From the NCBI RefSeq assembly GCF_000972785.3, contig NZ_CP011253.3:2294001-2358000 (forward strand): 64,000 nt of DNA, read 5' to 3'. This DNA comes from Pandoraea oxalativorans (GTDB lineage: Bacteria > Pseudomonadota > Gammaproteobacteria > Burkholderiales > Burkholderiaceae). This document shows, piece by piece, positions 37,578 through 47,061 of the stretch (position 1 is its first letter; every line of letters begins with the position of its first letter). The position numbers and the translations under genes are program-made. Under the pieces are notes generated by a model, which was not told where the DNA came from, did no database searches, and saw only the letters and a program-made list of their open reading frames with translations.

Positions 37578-38740
37578 TTTTTGTAATCAGCGCAAATAGC
37601 ATTTACGGCTTCGCAGACGCGCGCAACGTCGGCATCCGTCATGGCGGGGTACAGCGGGAGCGTCAGGATGGCACGGCCCAGACGTTCCGTATGCGGGAAC
37701 TGGCCTTCCTTGAAACCCAGTGCACGATACATTGTAAACAGGTGGATGGCGGGGTAGTGCACGCCGCTGCCGATACCGCGCGCCTTCAACTGTTCCATGA
37801 AGCCTGCGCGGTCGATCGTGAGGTGTGCCAGCGGCAGTTCGATCTGGAACATGTGCCAGTTCGAATTCGTGAAATCGGCGTGCGGCAGGCCCACACCCAG
37901 CGCGACGGCGGCACCGCCTGCGAGCTTGTCGAAATACTGGCGTGCCAGTTCGGTGCGGCGGCTGTTGAATGCCGCCAGATGCGGCATTTGACCGAGGCCC
38001 ACGCGTGCGGCCACATCGGTGAGGTTGTACTTGCCCCCCAGCACGTCGACATCCATGCCGTCCAGACCGAAACGGGTCACGCCCTGCAGGCGGTACTTCT
38101 CGGCAAGACGCGCTTCGTCGTCCGTGTTGAACACCAGCGCACCGCCTTCGATGGAGGTGAGGTTCTTGTTCGGGTGGAAGCTGAACGAGACCAGATCGCC
38201 AATCGAGCCGATGCGCTTGCCATTCCAGCTCGCCCCCATGGCCTGAGCGGCGTCTTCGACCACGCGCAGCTTGTGGCGGCGTGCAATGTCGTACAGACGG
38301 TCCATGTCGACCGGCAGGCCGGCAAGGTAGACCGGGATAATCGCGCGGGTCTTGGGCGTGATCGCCTTCTCGAGCAGATCGAGGTCGATATTGCGCGTGG
38401 CAGGATCGACGTCGACGAACACCGGCGTGGCGCCCACTTCGAGAATTACGTTGGACGTGGCGACCCACGACAGCGGCGTGGTGATGACTTCGTCGCCGCT
38501 TTGCACGCCGGCGATGCGCAGGCCGATTTCGAGTGTGGCCGTGCCCGAATTGAAGACCCGCACCGGACGGCCACCGAAATATTCGGAAAGCGCCTTCTCA
38601 AAGGCCTGGACTTGCGGCCCCGAGGTAATCCACCCCGAGCGCAGCACTTCCGTCACGCCGGCGATCGTCGCTTCGTCGATGCTCGGGCGCGTGAACGGGA
38701 TGAACGGTTGATTCGGTTGGGAGGTTGCCGAGTCGCTCAT
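37574..38740 (-). CDS. arnB: ArnB, UDP-4-amino-4-deoxy-L-arabinose aminotransferase
   Basis: A 388-residue PLP-dependent sugar aminotransferase of the DegT/DnrJ/EryC1 family. The PLP-binding Lys is in SFSFHPNKNLTSIEGGAL near residue 185; other family blocks are IPFTRPSIDEATIAGV, WITSGPQVQAFEKAL and FNSGTATLEIGLRIAG. It adds the amino group to UDP-4-keto-arabinose using glutamate. Start at the ATG at 38740. It follows the arnE-like gene by about 90 bases and overlaps arnC. Confidence 0.94.
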   Translation of the reverse strand: MSDSATSQPNQPFIPFTRPSIDEATIAGVTEVLRSGWITSGPQVQAFEKALSEYFGGRPVRVFNSGTATLEIGLRIAGVQSGDEVITTPLSWVATSNVILEVGATPVFVDVDPATRNIDLDLLEKAITPKTRAIIPVYLAGLPVDMDRLYDIARRHKLRVVEDAAQAMGASWNGKRIGSIGDLVSFSFHPNKNLTSIEGGALVFNTDDEARLAEKYRLQGVTRFGLDGMDVDVLGGKYNLTDVAARVGLGQMPHLAAFNSRRTELARQYFDKLAGGAAVALGVGLPHADFTNSNWHMFQIELPLAHLTIDRAGFMEQLKARGIGSGVHYPAIHLFTMYRALGFKEGQFPHTERLGRAILTLPLYPAMTDADVARVCEAVNAICADYKK

Positions 38741-38833
38741 GATGTATGACTAAGCCTCAAATTAGCTCGAATATGCATGGAAACGCGCAAGCCCAGCGGG
38801 GTGCGCGTACGGCGATTTCCTCGGACGGCAGAC

Positions 38834-39205
38834 TTAGCTGCGCGCCAGAATATAAACACCCACAAGAATGATGCCGATGGCCACCACGCGCTGCATCGAC
38901 AGCGTTTCGCCGAACAGATACCACGCGGCGAACGCATTCACGACATAGCCCAGGGAGAGCATCGGGTAGGCAATCGAGACTTCGACGCGCGAGAGCGCCA
39001 GAATCCAGACGACCACGCTGATGGCATAGCAGACGAGCCCGCCCATGATCGGCACCTGCGTGGCAAGTTTGATACCGATGGGCACAATGTTGGCGCGCGT
39101 GAATTCCAGGGCGCCGATGGTATTGGCGCCCGCTTTGAGCAACAGCTGGGCGCACGCGTTGAGCAGCACGCCGGTGAGGATAAGGGAAAACGTCGCGAGA
39201 TTCAT
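38834..39205 (-). CDS. arnE: ArnE-like small multidrug-resistance-type flippase subunit
   Basis: A 123-residue membrane protein with four predicted TM helices (FSLILTGVLLNACAQLLLKA; IMGGLVCYAISVVVWILA; YPMLSLGYVVNAFAAWYLFG; VVAIGIILVGVYILA) of the SMR/EamA fold. In enterobacteria ArnE and ArnF form a heterodimer that moves undecaprenyl-phosphate-Ara4N across the inner membrane. Only this single gene is present in the cluster, between arnT and arnB, so the flippase may be a homodimer or its partner may be elsewhere. ArnE or ArnF identity cannot be decided from sequence alone. Confidence 0.8.
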   Translation of the reverse strand: MNLATFSLILTGVLLNACAQLLLKAGANTIGALEFTRANIVPIGIKLATQVPIMGGLVCYAISVVVWILALSRVEVSIAYPMLSLGYVVNAFAAWYLFGETLSMQRVVAIGIILVGVYILARS

Positions 39206-39272
39206 GGAACGTTTGTGAACGTTTGTGAATAATTATGGATGCCGCAAATGGTCTCGGGAAACCCCAAGCGCG

Positions 39273-41051
39273 CTATTTTACGTTGTCTTCGGGCTGGGGT
39301 TTCGAGATTACGACTCGGCGGGCGTCGCGCGCGACGATACGCATCGGCAAATGCGCCGCTTCGAGCTTGCCGAACGTGTCCGGATCGATCAGCGCGAGCG
39401 CCTTCGGATCGGCGCGCCAGCGTGCATAGAAATCGTCGAGTGTCGGCACCCATTTCTGTGGCTCCTGCTTCACGCCGAATTCCAGCTCGTCCGGGTGTTG
39501 CACCATGATCATCGTGTGCCCGAGGTAGTAGGGCATGGTGTGATCGAGGACATTCACGGAATAGAACGGCACGTTTGGCCCGAGGCGCTGCATCTCGGCT
39601 TTGACGGCGGGCACGAGCAGCACGCCGGTGCTCTGGCGTCCGAAGACTTCGTGCCCCATCCCACCGATGGTCACGAGCAGCAGCATGCCAGCGGAGAACG
39701 CCAGCAAGGCGCGACGGGCGCTGTGGCGTGCGAGACGCCATGCAACGAGCGTGCCGACGAGGCCAGCGCCCACCGCGAAGTACAGCCAGACCTGGAAGGC
39801 CTTGTACAACTCGTTGGGGTTGCGAACGCTGCCTGCGCGTCCGGCAAAGATGGCGACCATCACGAGGGCGGCAATCAGGAAGACGGCATAGCCCGCCATA
39901 TGAACGCGCACCGTATCGCGACGCAATTGCGCCAGATATAGCCCGAACAGGAGCGCCATGGCCGGGGCGATCGGCAGCAAATACGAAATCAGCTTCGAGT
40001 GCGACGCACTGAAGAACACGAAGATGAACACCGACCACACCCACAGCATGGCCGTCGGGGCGAATCCGTTGGGCTGACGCGGCATGCGTAGCGTCGCGCG
40101 CACGGTGCCCGGCACTATCGATAGCCACGGCAGGAAGCCGACGATAAAGACCGGCACGAAGTACCACGGTGCGCCGTCGCGGTTGTGGCCCTCCATCGCG
40201 AAGCGGCGGAAGTGCTCGTTGATGAAGAAGAAGTCGAAGAACTCGGGGTTGCGCATCTGCACGAGCACGAACCACGGCACGGCAACGGCAAAGAAGACGA
40301 TCAGGCCGCTGCCCAGATAAAGACGCCGCCACAGGGCCCAGTCGCGCGTCACCAGCGTATACAGGACGAGCACGGCCCCTGGCAGCACAATGCCGACGAG
40401 GCCCTTGCTTAACACGGCGAGCGCCATGGCGGCCCAGCACAGCCACATCCAGCCGCGCACGGCGGAGCGTCCGAGCCCGGGGCGTTGCGCGAGCAGCAGC
40501 GCGCACAACGACAGCCCCATGAAGAACGACAGGCCCATGTCGAGCACGTTGAAGTGCCCGAGCAGCGACCACAGCGGGGCTGCGGCCAGTGCGGCGGCGG
40601 CGAACAGGCCCACGCGGGCGTTGAATACGTGCCGGCCCGTGAATCCGACCATCAGCACGCCGGCAAAGCCGGTCAGTGCCGTCCAGAGTCGGGCCTGCCA
40701 CTCGCCCAGCCCGAAAGCGGCGAAGGTGAGCGCATTCATCCAGGTTTGCAGCGGCGGCTTCTCGAAGTACTTGTAGCCGTTGTAGCGCGGCGTGATCCAG
40801 TCGCCGGTCGTCCACATCTCGCGCGCCATCTCGGCGTAGCGGCCTTCGTCGCTGGCAATCAGGTGACGATAGTCGAGCACCCCGAACCAGACGAGCGCGA
40901 ACGCCAGGAGCAGCAGCCAGAAGGCGGCCGGGGACAGCGGATAAGCAGTGGACGGTGTGCCGGAGGCGGAAAGCGTAGGCACTGGAGGCGGAGGAGGCGG
41001 CGCGATCGTGTCTGCGGTCATCAGGCCGGGAGCGGGCGGGCGGCGGCTCAC
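39273..41051 (-). CDS. arnT: ArnT, lipid A 4-amino-4-deoxy-L-arabinosyltransferase
   Basis: A 592-residue GT83 membrane glycosyltransferase that transfers Ara4N from undecaprenyl phosphate to lipid A on the periplasmic side. After a Pro-rich N-terminus (about 1-40) come TM1 (AFWLLLLAFALVWFGVL) and the catalytic periplasmic loop with LIASDEGRYAEMAREM, then about eleven more TM segments; FEKPPLQTWM is a family block. The C-terminal soluble domain holds PFYSVNVLDHTMPYY. It starts with a GTG (41051) that overlaps the stop of the upstream gene as GTGA; an ATG ten codons later is possible. First arn gene of the transcription unit. Confidence 0.93.
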   Translation of the reverse strand: MSRRPPAPGLMTADTIAPPPPPPVPTLSASGTPSTAYPLSPAAFWLLLLAFALVWFGVLDYRHLIASDEGRYAEMAREMWTTGDWITPRYNGYKYFEKPPLQTWMNALTFAAFGLGEWQARLWTALTGFAGVLMVGFTGRHVFNARVGLFAAAALAAAPLWSLLGHFNVLDMGLSFFMGLSLCALLLAQRPGLGRSAVRGWMWLCWAAMALAVLSKGLVGIVLPGAVLVLYTLVTRDWALWRRLYLGSGLIVFFAVAVPWFVLVQMRNPEFFDFFFINEHFRRFAMEGHNRDGAPWYFVPVFIVGFLPWLSIVPGTVRATLRMPRQPNGFAPTAMLWVWSVFIFVFFSASHSKLISYLLPIAPAMALLFGLYLAQLRRDTVRVHMAGYAVFLIAALVMVAIFAGRAGSVRNPNELYKAFQVWLYFAVGAGLVGTLVAWRLARHSARRALLAFSAGMLLLVTIGGMGHEVFGRQSTGVLLVPAVKAEMQRLGPNVPFYSVNVLDHTMPYYLGHTMIMVQHPDELEFGVKQEPQKWVPTLDDFYARWRADPKALALIDPDTFGKLEAAHLPMRIVARDARRVVISKPQPEDNVK

Positions 41052-41437
41052 TCAGTCGCCTCGGTTTCGATGAGCACCGCGAGAACGACGCGGCGTCCTT
41101 CGGTCATCAGAATGTTGTACGTGCGGCATGCGGCCTGCGTGTCCATGGAATCGACGCCGACCCGCTGGCTCGTAAGCGCCGTGGTCAGACGCGGGTGGGC
41201 AAAGCGCAGACGCTCGCCGCTGCCGAAGATGACGACTTCCGGTTCGCGCGCGCGCAGCAGGTCGAAGTGGGACGCGTCGAGCGCATCGAAGCGCGACACC
41301 GGCCAGGGCGTCACATCGCCCTCGGGGGCAATGATCACGCTATGGTCGTAACGTACCTTGTTGACTTCAACATAGCCGGGGCCGTAGCCGGTGACCGTGT
41401 TCAATGCCGCTTGTGACGGATCTTGATGCAGTTTCAC
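41048..41437 (-). CDS. Mth938-like domain (DUF498) protein
   Basis: A 129-residue protein of the DUF498/Mth938 family (related to NDUFAF3 in mitochondria). Recognisable blocks: VNKVRYDHSVIIAPEG, VVIFGSGERLRFAHP and VGVDSMDTQAACRTYNILMTEGR (partly quoted as GVDSMDTQAACRTYN). Biochemical function in bacteria is not established. Start at the ATG at 41437 after CCGAAAG. It overlaps arnT by 4 bases, which couples it to the arn genes; this may be simple operon architecture, not a shared pathway. Confidence 0.85.
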   Translation of the reverse strand: MKLHQDPSQAALNTVTGYGPGYVEVNKVRYDHSVIIAPEGDVTPWPVSRFDALDASHFDLLRAREPEVVIFGSGERLRFAHPRLTTALTSQRVGVDSMDTQAACRTYNILMTEGRRVVLAVLIETEATE

Positions 41438-41679
41438 TTTCGGAGATTCCCTACCCAGTGGTGGCTGAGCGTCGGCAGGTCGTGTAACGGGCGGGCATCT
41501 TGCCCTGCGTGCCGCAAACCGTCAATGATGCATTGCCGAAGTCTGTCATAATTGGCTAAATTATAGCTTTTTGCCGTACGCAGCACGGCAAAACCGTTGC
41601 AGTGCGGCATTTGTCACTTCATCCCGCCTGTTGCCGGCCCGTCCGGATCCCTGCGCCGCCCGTCAAGACCACAATCGCC

Positions 41680-42906
41680 GTGAAACCGATCCTCAAATCG
41701 CAGAAATTGCAGAATGTCTGCTACGACATTCGTGGGCCCGTGCTCGAACATGCCAAGCGCATGGAAGACGAAGGTCATCGCATCATCAAGCTGAACATTG
41801 GCAATCTGGCGCCGTTCGGCTTCGAGCCGCCTGACGAGATCGTTCAGGACATGATCCGCAATCTGCCGAACTCGGCCGGATACTCGGACTCGCGGGGGGT
41901 GTTCGCGGCGCGCAAGGCGATCATGCACTACTGCCAGCAAAAGCGCATCAAAGACGTTCAGCTCGACGACATCTACCTCGGCAACGGGGCGTCCGAACTG
42001 ATCGTGATGGCCATGCAGGCGCTGCTCAACGATGGCGACGAAGTGCTGGTGCCCGCGCCGGACTATCCGCTGTGGACGGCCGCCGTCAGCCTCTCCGGCG
42101 GCACGCCGGTGCACTACGTCTGCGACGAGCAGGCCGACTGGCAGCCGGATCTCGCAGACATTCGCAAGAAGATTACGCCCAACACGCGCGCGATCGTCAT
42201 CATCAACCCGAACAATCCGACCGGCGCGCTGTATTCGGACGAACTCCTCAAGGAGATCGTCTCGCTCGCGCGCGAACACAAGCTGATCATTTACGCCGAC
42301 GAGATCTACGACAAGATCATCTATGACGGCGAAGAGCACACGTCCATCGGCTCGCTTTCCGAAGACGTGCTCACGATCACCTTCAACGGCCTGTCCAAGA
42401 GCTATCGCGCGTGTGGCTACCGCGCGGGCTGGATGGTCGTGTCCGGCGACAAGCGTCCGGCGCGCGACTATATCGAAGGGCTGAACATTCTCGCCTCGAT
42501 GCGCCTGTGCCCGAACGTGCCCGGTCAGTACGCCATTCAGACGGCGCTGGGCGGTTATCAAAGCATCAAGGACCTGATCGTGCCGGGCGGTCGCCTGTAC
42601 GAGCAGCGCGAGATCGCCTACCGCATGCTCACCGACATCCCCGGTGTGACCTGTGTGAAGCCGAAGGCGGCGCTGTATCTGTTCCCGCGTCTGGATCCGG
42701 CGGTGTATCCCATCGCCAACGATCAGGACTTCATTCTCCAGTTGCTGCTCGAAGAAAAGGTCCTGCTGGTGCAGGGCAGCGGCTTCAACTGGATGCACCC
42801 CGACCATTTCCGCGTAGTGTTCCTGCCTCACGAGGGCGACCTGGAAGACGCCATCAGTCGCATTGCCCGCTTCCTTGACGGTTATCGCCGTCGCCACGGC
42901 AAGTGA
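41680..42906 (+). CDS. alaA: AlaA-type alanine/pyruvate aminotransferase
   Basis: A 408-residue class I/II aminotransferase. The sequence follows E. coli AlaA (YfbQ): VCYDIRGPVLEHAKRME near the start, KLNIGNLAPFGFEPPD, YLGNGASELIVMAMQALL, NPNNPTGALYS, and the PLP Lys in FNGLSKSYRACGYRAGW near residue 240. It should make alanine from pyruvate and glutamate. I start at the GTG at 41680 (VKPILKSQKLQ), the family beginning; the open frame to 41602 lacks similarity. A perfect 9-bp hairpin (TTTTGCCGT / ACGGCAAAA, 41569-41593) lies in the leader. Head of alaA-hom-thrC-moeA-moaD-moaE. Confidence 0.93.
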   Translation: MKPILKSQKLQNVCYDIRGPVLEHAKRMEDEGHRIIKLNIGNLAPFGFEPPDEIVQDMIRNLPNSAGYSDSRGVFAARKAIMHYCQQKRIKDVQLDDIYLGNGASELIVMAMQALLNDGDEVLVPAPDYPLWTAAVSLSGGTPVHYVCDEQADWQPDLADIRKKITPNTRAIVIINPNNPTGALYSDELLKEIVSLAREHKLIIYADEIYDKIIYDGEEHTSIGSLSEDVLTITFNGLSKSYRACGYRAGWMVVSGDKRPARDYIEGLNILASMRLCPNVPGQYAIQTALGGYQSIKDLIVPGGRLYEQREIAYRMLTDIPGVTCVKPKAALYLFPRLDPAVYPIANDQDFILQLLLEEKVLLVQGSGFNWMHPDHFRVVFLPHEGDLEDAISRIARFLDGYRRRHGK

Positions 42907-42943
42907 TGCGCGCCAACCGATTCCGACTTTTGAGTAAAACTGC

Positions 42944-44254
42944 ATGAAACCGATCAAATTGGGCCTGCTCGGCCTGGGCACCGTAGGCTACGGCGCCTTC
43001 CAGGTACTGGCTCGCAACCAGGAAGAAATCCAACGTCGCGCCGGCCGGGGTATCGAGATTACGAAGGTCGCGGTGCGTAATGTCGAACGGGCCAAGGGGC
43101 TCGTGGGCCACGCGGCGGTCGTCACGGGCGACCCGTTCGAGGTCGTGAACGATCCGGCCATCGACGTCGTGGTCGAAACCATCGGCGGCTACGATCTCAC
43201 GAAGGAACTGGTCCTCAAGGCGATCGAGAACGGCAAGCACGTGGTCACCGCCAACAAGGCGTTGCTGGCCGTGTACGGTAACGAGATCTTCGCCGCCGCC
43301 CGCAAGGCCAACGTGATGGTGGCGTTCGAAGCCGCCGTCGCCGGGGGCATCCCCATCATCAAGGCGTTGCGCGAAGGCCTGACGGCCAACCGCATTCAGT
43401 GGATCGCCGGGATCATCAACGGCACCACGAACTTCATTCTCTCGGAGATGCGCGACAAGGGCATCGACTTCGACGTGGCGCTTGCCGACGCACAGCGTCT
43501 GGGCTACGCGGAAGCCGATCCGACGTTCGACATCGAAGGCGTCGACGCCGCTCACAAGCTCACGCTGATGAGTGCCATCGCGTTCGGCGTGCCGGTGCAG
43601 TTCGACCGCGCCTACGTCGAAGGCATCACCCAGCTGTCGGCGCTCGACATCAAGTACGCCGAGGAACTCGGCTACCGTATCAAGCTGCTGGGCATTACGC
43701 GCCGCGCAGAAAACGGCATCGAACTGCGCGTGCATCCGACGCTGATCCCGGCCAAGCGCCTCATCGCTAATGTAGAAGGCGCGATGAACGCGGTGCTGGT
43801 GCAGGGCGACGCCGTGGGCGCTACGCTCTACTACGGCAAGGGTGCAGGCGCTGAACCCACGGCGTCGGCCGTGGTGGCCGACATCGTCGACGTGACCCGT
43901 CTGCAGACGGCCGACCCGGAGCATCGCGTGCCGCATCTGGCGTTCCAGCACGACTCGCTGTCCGACACGCCGGTGCTGCCGATCGACGAGGTCACGACGA
44001 GCTACTACCTGCGTCTGCGCGTGGTGGATCGTGCCGGTGTGATGGCGGAACTCACGCGCATTCTGGCCGACCTGAACATCTCCATCGACGCGTTGCTGCA
44101 AAAGGAATCGCGCGAAGGCGAGCACCAGACCGACATCATCATCCTGACGCACCAGACGCTCGAGAAGCACATCAACTCGGCCATCGCGAAGATCGAGGCG
44201 ATGGACACGGTGCTGTCCAAGGTCACGCGCATCCGTATGGAAGCGCTGAGCTGA
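42944..44254 (+). CDS. hom: Homoserine dehydrogenase
   Basis: A 436-residue NAD(P)-dependent enzyme that reduces aspartate semialdehyde to homoserine, the branch point to threonine and methionine. N-terminal Rossmann motif LGLLGLGTVGYGAFQVL, catalytic region AAVAGGIPIIKALREGL and NGTTNFILSEMRDKG, with DPTFDIEGVDAAHKLTLM near 190. The C-terminal 80 residues form an ACT domain (VVDRAGVMAELTRILADLNIS), so feedback inhibition by threonine is expected. It lies 37 bases after alaA and 37 bases before thrC. Confidence 0.97.
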   Translation: MKPIKLGLLGLGTVGYGAFQVLARNQEEIQRRAGRGIEITKVAVRNVERAKGLVGHAAVVTGDPFEVVNDPAIDVVVETIGGYDLTKELVLKAIENGKHVVTANKALLAVYGNEIFAAARKANVMVAFEAAVAGGIPIIKALREGLTANRIQWIAGIINGTTNFILSEMRDKGIDFDVALADAQRLGYAEADPTFDIEGVDAAHKLTLMSAIAFGVPVQFDRAYVEGITQLSALDIKYAEELGYRIKLLGITRRAENGIELRVHPTLIPAKRLIANVEGAMNAVLVQGDAVGATLYYGKGAGAEPTASAVVADIVDVTRLQTADPEHRVPHLAFQHDSLSDTPVLPIDEVTTSYYLRLRVVDRAGVMAELTRILADLNISIDALLQKESREGEHQTDIIILTHQTLEKHINSAIAKIEAMDTVLSKVTRIRMEALS

Positions 44255-44291
44255 GCGGCACCCGTAACCGATACGACAGGACACGATCTCC

Positions 44292-45758
44292 ATGAAATAC
44301 ATTTCCACGCGCGGCGCGGGCCTGACCTCTGGCGAACCGCAGTCGTTCTCCAGCATTCTGCTCGGCGGCCTTGCCCCGGACGGCGGGCTTTATCTGCCGA
44401 CGGAGTACCCGCAGGTGACGGCCGACGAGCTGCGCGCCTGGCGTCAACTGTCGTACGCCGAACTGGCCGCCAAGGTGCTGGCCAAGTTCGCGGGCGACAT
44501 TCCGGCCGAGATCCTGGCCGATCTGACGAAGCGTACGTACACCGCCGAGGTGTATCGCAACGTGCGTCCGGGCGAAGACGCCGCGGACATCACGCCGCTG
44601 CTGCCGTTGGGTGTCGAGGGTGACACGCAGTTGTCGCTGCTCGCGCTCTCGAACGGCCCGACGCTCGCGTTCAAAGACATGGCCATGCAACTGCTTGGCA
44701 ACCTGTTCGAATACGCGCTGGCGCAGCACGGCGACGCACTCAACATTCTTGGCGCGACCTCCGGCGACACCGGCAGCGCGGCGGAATACGCCATGCGCGG
44801 CAAGGAAGGCATTCGCGTCTTCATGCTCTCGCCGGCGGGCAAGATGAGCGCGTTTCAGACGGCGCAGATGTACAGCCTGCAAGACCCGAACATCTTCAAT
44901 CTCGCGGTCGAAGGCGTGTTCGACGACGCACAGGACATCGTCAAGGCCGTCTCGAACGATCACGCCTACAAGGCGCGCTACAAGATCGGCACGGTCAACT
45001 CGATCAACTGGGCGCGTGTCGTGGCCCAGGTCGTGTACTACTTCAAGGGCTATTTCGCGGCCACGGGCGGCAAGTCCGGCCACGATGGCGAAGTGTCGTT
45101 CACGGTGCCGTCGGGCAACTTCGGCAACGTCTGCGCCGGTCACATCGCGCGCATGATGGGGCTGCCAATCCGCAAGCTGGTCGTGGCGACCAACGAGAAC
45201 GACGTGCTCGACGAGTTCTTCCGCACCGGCCGTTACCGTGTGCGCAAGTCGGCCGAGACGTTCCATACGAGCAGCCCGAGCATGGACATCTCGAAGGCAT
45301 CGAACTTCGAGCGCTTCCTGTTCGATCTGCTGGGCCGCGATGCTACGGCAACGGCCGATCTGCTCTCGAAAGTTGAGCGTGAAGGCGGTTTCGATCTGTC
45401 GGGCAGCGAGGCGTTTGCGCGCGTCGCGAAGTTCGGTTTCGTGTCGGGCCGCAGCACGCACGCGGATCGTCTGGCGACGATTCAGGACGTGGCCAGGCGT
45501 TACGACGTGGTCATCGATACGCACACCGCCGACGGCGTGAAGGTTGCGCGCGAAGCGCTCGAACCCGGCGTGCCGATGGTCGTGCTCGAGACGGCGCAGC
45601 CGGCGAAGTTTGCCGAAACGATTCGCGAGGCGTTGCATCGCGAGCCGCCGCGTCCGGCGGGCTTCGAGCAGCTGGAATCGCTGCCGCAGCGCTTCGAGAC
45701 CGTGCCGAACGACGTGGAACGCGTGAAGGCCTACATCGCCGAGCACACCGGCCTGTAA
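44292..45758 (+). CDS. thrC: Threonine synthase
   Basis: A 488-residue PLP enzyme that converts phosphohomoserine to threonine. It begins MKYISTRGAG, typical of the longer proteobacterial ThrC; the PLP Lys is in GPTLAFKDMAMQLLGN near residue 126, and the phosphate-binding motif is GATSGDTGSAAEYAM near 154. VPSGNFGNVCAGHIA and VATNENDVLDEFFRTG are further signatures. It directly follows hom, giving the usual Burkholderiales hom-thrC pair; thrB is not in the window. Confidence 0.97.
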   Translation: MKYISTRGAGLTSGEPQSFSSILLGGLAPDGGLYLPTEYPQVTADELRAWRQLSYAELAAKVLAKFAGDIPAEILADLTKRTYTAEVYRNVRPGEDAADITPLLPLGVEGDTQLSLLALSNGPTLAFKDMAMQLLGNLFEYALAQHGDALNILGATSGDTGSAAEYAMRGKEGIRVFMLSPAGKMSAFQTAQMYSLQDPNIFNLAVEGVFDDAQDIVKAVSNDHAYKARYKIGTVNSINWARVVAQVVYYFKGYFAATGGKSGHDGEVSFTVPSGNFGNVCAGHIARMMGLPIRKLVVATNENDVLDEFFRTGRYRVRKSAETFHTSSPSMDISKASNFERFLFDLLGRDATATADLLSKVEREGGFDLSGSEAFARVAKFGFVSGRSTHADRLATIQDVARRYDVVIDTHTADGVKVAREALEPGVPMVVLETAQPAKFAETIREALHREPPRPAGFEQLESLPQRFETVPNDVERVKAYIAEHTGL

Positions 45759-45802
45759 GGCGTTACTTCGCATTCCACGCTTACTGACTCCGGGCCATTT
45801 GC

Positions 45803-47014
45803 ATGCTGAGTACACAAGAAGCCCTCGACGCCGTGCTAGCGGCGGCGCGTCCGCTCGACGAGCGTGAGACGGTCGACACGCTCGCGGCCAACGGCCGCGT
45901 GCTTGCGGCCGACGTCGTCGCCACGCTCGACGTCCCGCCGATGGACACGAGCGCGATGGACGGGTACGCCGTACGCACTGCCGATCTGACGGGCGACGCC
46001 ACCGTGTTGCCCGTCTCCCAGCGCATTCCCGCCGGGCATGCGCCTGAGCCGCTCGCCAGCGGCACCGCCGCGCGCATCTTCACGGGGGCACCGGTGCCCG
46101 TGGGCGCCGACGCTGTCGTAATGCAGGAGCAGTGCGAAACGCGTGAGGACGGGACGGTCGTGATTCGTCACGCCCCGGAAGCTGGCGAGTTCGTGAACCG
46201 TCAGGGCGCGGACATTCGTCGCGACAGCGTGGTCCTGACGGCCGGTACCCGGCTGCGCGCGCAATCGCTGGGACTGGCGGCGTCCGTCGGCATCGCGAAG
46301 CTTCAGGTGGCCCGGCGTTTGCGCGTCGCCGTGTTCTTCACGGGCGACGAGCTGACGATGCCCGGTGAGCCGTTGCGTGCGGGCAGCATCTATAACTCCA
46401 ACCGCTTCGTGCTGCGCAGCCTGCTGGAGAATCTGGGCTGCGAGATGACCGATTACGGCATCGTGCCCGACAACCTGGCGGCCACCCGCGCGATTCTGCG
46501 CGACGCCGCTCGCGGCAACGATCTGATCATCACGTCTGGTGGCGTGTCGGTGGGTGAGGAGGATCACGTCAAGCCGGCGGTGGAAGCCGAGGGGCGTCTG
46601 AGCCTGTGGCAGATCGCACTCAAGCCCGGCAAGCCGCTCGCGTACGGCGAGGTCAACCGCATGGGCGGCGGCACGGCGCACTTCATCGGCCTGCCGGGAA
46701 ATCCGGTGTCGAGTTTCGTGACGTTCCTGCTGTTCGTGCGTCCGTTCATCCTGCGTTTGCAGGGGGTGACGGACGTGACGCCACGCCGCATCGCGATGCG
46801 CGCCGATTTCACGCAGAAGAAGGCGGATCGTCGCAACGAATTCGTGCGGGCGCGCCTGAACGATCAGGGCGGTCTCGACGCCTTTCCGAACCAGAGTTCG
46901 GTGGTCCTCACGTCGACCGTGTGGGGCGACGGCCTCATCGACAACCCGCCGGGACATCGCATCGAAGCGGGGCAGACGGTGGCGTTCCTGCCGTTCTCCG
47001 ACCTCCTATATTGA
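45803..47014 (+). CDS. moeA: Molybdopterin molybdenumtransferase MoeA
   Basis: A 403-residue MoeA that inserts molybdate into adenylylated molybdopterin. Motifs: PPMDTSAMDGYAVRTADL near residue 47, IFTGAPVPVGADAVVMQE near 92, the active-site block SGGVSVGEEDHVK near 240, and the C-terminal GLPGNPVSSFVTFLLF near 295. It starts 44 bases after thrC and is followed by moaD and moaE, making a molybdenum-cofactor segment at the end of the threonine operon. Confidence 0.95.
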   Translation: MLSTQEALDAVLAAARPLDERETVDTLAANGRVLAADVVATLDVPPMDTSAMDGYAVRTADLTGDATVLPVSQRIPAGHAPEPLASGTAARIFTGAPVPVGADAVVMQEQCETREDGTVVIRHAPEAGEFVNRQGADIRRDSVVLTAGTRLRAQSLGLAASVGIAKLQVARRLRVAVFFTGDELTMPGEPLRAGSIYNSNRFVLRSLLENLGCEMTDYGIVPDNLAATRAILRDAARGNDLIITSGGVSVGEEDHVKPAVEAEGRLSLWQIALKPGKPLAYGEVNRMGGGTAHFIGLPGNPVSSFVTFLLFVRPFILRLQGVTDVTPRRIAMRADFTQKKADRRNEFVRARLNDQGGLDAFPNQSSVVLTSTVWGDGLIDNPPGHRIEAGQTVAFLPFSDLLY

Positions 47015-47061
47015 GAGACAGGTGCATGACCCGACGCCTCGGGCCATGCATCGAACAGACT

